Source: Chitinophagaceae bacterium (GTDB taxonomy: Bacteria; Bacteroidota; Bacteroidia; Chitinophagales; Chitinophagaceae). Taken from it: DNA of 32,010 bases. Made by a program: the position numbers and the translations under genes. The notes beneath the pieces are model-generated. The model did no database searches, had not been told where the DNA came from, and saw only the letters and a program-made list of their open reading frames with translations. Where the stretch lies: assembly GCA_009885535.1 (NCBI GenBank), contig VFKL01000154.1, forward strand, positions 1-32,010, in the 5' to 3' direction. Shown piece after piece: positions 29,576 through 32,010 of the stretch. Positions within the stretch are counted from its first letter, which is position 1. Each line of letters begins with the position of its first letter.

Positions 29576-30757
29576 TTACTCAACTGTTTTTTGAGATTTT
29601 GAAAGGATATTTAAGTAAAAGGACTCTATTTTTAACAACGAATTTTCAGCATTAAATAATGATGCTTGCTGAAAACCTTTATTGGTATAATTTATTTTTT
29701 CTGTTTCGGAAAACCGAACAACTGTATCAAGTTGAACAGCTGCTATTTCAGCCCAATTGTTTACCAAATTAGATTTACTGGGTTTTCTTGGAATGAATAT
29801 TCCTGCATCCCCTGCCACTTCAATCATGGGTTGTTTATTGGTTGTTACGACAATACACCCACAAGCCATGGCTTCAATTATTGGCCAACCGAAGCCTTCA
29901 TCAAGCGAGGGGAATATCATACAAATTGCGCCCGAATACGCTTCATTCATTAAATCATCTGAAAAATTTGTTAGAAAATGAATGTCATTTTTAAAGGTAG
30001 TATTCTTTTGAATGGTTAATAAATCATCAGTAGGATTTGCACCAATCAACAACAAAGGAATTTTACGTTTATGGGTTTTTCGCCAAGCTGTATAAATCTC
30101 TATAACCCCTTTTCTGTTTTTATAAAATTGATTGCCACCAACATGCAGAAAATAACCATTGGTTAAATCTTTCTTCACGTATTCACTTAAAATGTTTCTT
30201 GCTTTGTTTGTTTCAATTGGGTTAAACATTCGATTAAACCCATTATAACATACTACACAATTTTCAATTTTTCCCGTATGAAATAATTTTAAATCAGATT
30301 TTGTTTTTTTTGAAATCGCAATAAAATGCTTCCCTGTTGAAAATCCTTTTTGAATATATTTCTGATACAACTTACCGGTAAATCCAATTTTATTTTCTGG
30401 AACTTTCTTTGTTGCAGAACGCAAAGCCATAAAATCATGACAATGCACTACATGTGGTTTATTCTTTACTAAAGGCACCCAAGGGCCAAGCGCTTGATCG
30501 GCAAAAACAAATAAGGTATCAGCAGAACATGCTTTTAATTGTTTGCGCACAACAAGTGGAAAAACAATATACTGATCAATATATCCAAACCATTTTTTAA
30601 CCGCATTATTTTCTGAAAAATTATAAAAAAAAGCTTTTGGTTTCCAAATACTAATTTCATGTCCTCTGTTTTTCAAGCCCTCAAAAAGAAAATTGGCATA
30701 CCTCGGCATGCTTTGCGAGTTAAGAAAATTGGGATGTGTAAAAAGAACGATTTTCAT
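29576..30757 (-). CDS. Glycosyltransferase family 4-type (GT-B fold), second copy
   Basis: 393 residues. MKIVLFTHPNFLNSQSMPRY opens the N-terminal domain, and VVHCHDFMALRS is a typical acceptor-side segment. YFLHVGGNQFYKNRKGVIEI begins the donor domain, and FPSLDEGFGWPIIEAMACGC holds the E-x7-E motif. It differs clearly from the neighbouring GT4 gene, so it is not a recent duplicate and presumably makes a different linkage. It begins 11 bases after the polymerase-like gene and is probably translated from the same message. Confidence 0.92.
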   Translation of the reverse strand: MKIVLFTHPNFLNSQSMPRYANFLFEGLKNRGHEISIWKPKAFFYNFSENNAVKKWFGYIDQYIVFPLVVRKQLKACSADTLFVFADQALGPWVPLVKNKPHVVHCHDFMALRSATKKVPENKIGFTGKLYQKYIQKGFSTGKHFIAISKKTKSDLKLFHTGKIENCVVCYNGFNRMFNPIETNKARNILSEYVKKDLTNGYFLHVGGNQFYKNRKGVIEIYTAWRKTHKRKIPLLLIGANPTDDLLTIQKNTTFKNDIHFLTNFSDDLMNEAYSGAICMIFPSLDEGFGWPIIEAMACGCIVVTTNKQPMIEVAGDAGIFIPRKPSKSNLVNNWAEIAAVQLDTVVRFSETEKINYTNKGFQQASLFNAENSLLKIESFYLNILSKSQKTVE

Positions 30758-30768
30758 TATTTAAAAAA

Positions 30769-32010
30769 TCAAACAACTATTTTTTTTGGGAAATCCGTTT
30801 TTGTATTGAATGAACCGATAATTAGTCCGCCGATTAATACATAAAAACCTAGTCCATTGGGCTGCGACCAAGTGCCTTGAAAAATCTGCAAAAACCCATA
30901 GCCTAAAAGCATCCAAGGCAATTGGTTTCCATTCTTCAATGCTTTAAACGCTTTTGATGTTATTTCAAAAGTCATTGTAATTCTAAAAAAAATAATTAAG
31001 ATGCCTAAAAAAATGCCGCTTTCTCCAATCACCCTTCCCCACTCACCTTCGGAAATTAGAAATGCTGTTTTGCCGGCCAATAGCTGAGCGCCCACATTTG
31101 TGCCCATCCCAATGCCCAATCCAAAAAGGCAATGTGCATCGTCGATGTTAATAAAAGAGCCCACCAACCCGCCTAAGAAACGGTCGATAAAAACCCCATT
31201 TAATCCTCCTTCTTGTTCATTAGCCGTGGTAAATCGCTCTGTAAATGCATCAATTTGCGTGTTTAAGAAATTAACTTTTGAAAATATGAAGAGAAAAATT
31301 ATTACGCCAAAAACAATCTGTAAAACATTTTTTAAAAAATCGGGCTCATTTGATTTTGCCCACAAGAAGAAGAAGAAAATAATTACCGCTTGAAAAAACA
31401 AACTCCTACTGATACTGGTTGGAATGGAAACAACGAATGCAATTGTAGCCGCGATTAGTAAATATTTTTTAACAAGATGCGGGTTAATCCAAAAGTAAAA
31501 AACATAACAAGCCGCAAAACTAAAAAAGGAACTCACCCCGGTAATAAAAGAGAACGTACCTGGCGGTCGAAAATATTCACCGGATCCACTAAAACCAGCA
31601 CCATTCATATCATTACCAACTCCCTTATTCACCCAGGCTGTTTGTGGGCTATAAAATTGAATGGTGATTAATATTGCCATGGGAATTGAAATCCATAACA
31701 CCGCTTCTCCAAATTTTATAACGTCATTTTTATTTAACACTTTGCCAATAATAAATAACACAGGGATTTGAATAATTAAAACCCTTGCACCAAATAAAGC
31801 CACAAAAAAATTTCCATGTCCCCAATACAATGCCGTAAAAATGCTAATAAAGCCCAAAAGTATTATCAAAGAAATCCAAATTGATTTCGGAAAAATGCTT
31901 GCCCGATAAGCTTTATACATTAAATAGATAGCAATAGGATCTCTTACCAAAAGCAATGGAGTAGCCAATCCAGGTAAAAACCAACGACGCAAGCCTCCTT
32001 CAAAAATCAA
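30769..32010 (-). CDS. Wzy/O-antigen polymerase- or ligase-like membrane protein (5' end outside window)
   Basis: 413 residues are visible. The first codon at the window edge is TTG but is probably internal, because the family normally has about one more helix before FEGGLRRWFLPGLATPLLLVRDPI. That FEGxLRRW...P motif is typical of Wzy-like proteins in polysaccharide clusters. There are about ten predicted transmembrane helices. A large periplasmic segment lies in the middle (about residues 115-145, NKGVGNDMNGAGFSGSGEYF then RPPGTFSF), and a second near 245-290 (TERFTTANEQEGG). The enzyme would polymerise or transfer lipid-linked repeat units on the periplasmic face. The RPPGTF and GLGIGMGTN motifs agree with this but do not separate polymerase from ligase. 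Confidence 0.82.
   Translation of the reverse strand: MIFEGGLRRWFLPGLATPLLLVRDPIAIYLMYKAYRASIFPKSIWISLIILLGFISIFTALYWGHGNFFVALFGARVLIIQIPVLFIIGKVLNKNDVIKFGEAVLWISIPMAILITIQFYSPQTAWVNKGVGNDMNGAGFSGSGEYFRPPGTFSFITGVSSFFSFAACYVFYFWINPHLVKKYLLIAATIAFVVSIPTSISRSLFFQAVIIFFFFLWAKSNEPDFLKNVLQIVFGVIIFLFIFSKVNFLNTQIDAFTERFTTANEQEGGLNGVFIDRFLGGLVGSFINIDDAHCLFGLGIGMGTNVGAQLLAGKTAFLISEGEWGRVIGESGIFLGILIIFFRITMTFEITSKAFKALKNGNQLPWMLLGYGFLQIFQGTWSQPNGLGFYVLIGGLIIGSFNTKTDFPKKIVV

Overview
The window is AT-rich DNA from a member of the Bacteroidota, most likely a gliding or surface-adhesive environmental lineage of the Chitinophagales/Saprospirales/Flavobacteriales type. Four things point there: a type IX secretion (T9SS) C-terminal sorting domain, a PorP/SprF-type outer-membrane protein, a reg_prop/Y_Y_Y two-component sensor, and a promoter matching the Bacteroidota TAnnTTTG -7 element with an upstream TTG. 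Every gene I can support is on the minus strand, so transcription runs from high to low coordinates.

Layout in the direction of transcription. (a) 32010-23949: an exopolysaccharide/capsule-type cluster. It holds a Wzy-like polymerase or ligase (5' end outside the window), two GT-B (GT4-type) glycosyltransferases, a WcaF-like acetyltransferase, two GT2 glycosyltransferases, a small VanZ-like membrane protein and a WcaJ-type polyprenyl-phosphate sugar transferase that would start the lipid-linked oligosaccharide. (b) 23920-21902: a PorP/SprF-type beta-barrel fused through a long polar linker to an OmpA peptidoglycan-binding domain. (c) 21879-20647: a seven-helix membrane protein with a C-terminal AraC-type DNA-binding domain. 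(d) 20342-2988: one 5784-residue secreted protein, more than half of the window. (e) 2918-2468: a terminator followed by a REP/BIME-like cluster of palindromes. (f) 2323 to the left edge: a HisKA_2-type sensor kinase cut off at its phosphoacceptor box.

The giant protein is the main item. After an N-terminal signal it has InlB-type B-repeats (Flg_new), two discoidin-like domains, four LamG-like lectin domains, Ig-like domains, a run of 49-residue Cys-containing repeats, 28 PKD/Ig-like repeats of about 107 residues, and a type A T9SS sorting domain. Two architectural points stand out. Lectin-like modules appear to sit inside loops of the structural repeats rather than only between them. The 28 repeats also fall into three classes in a higher-order order in which class A never neighbours itself.

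A plausible joint reading (inference) is a cell-surface programme: polysaccharide synthesis, an outer-membrane partner anchored to peptidoglycan, a membrane-bound regulator, and a very long carbohydrate-binding adhesin exported by T9SS. No tRNA, rRNA, CRISPR array, transposase or phage gene was seen.
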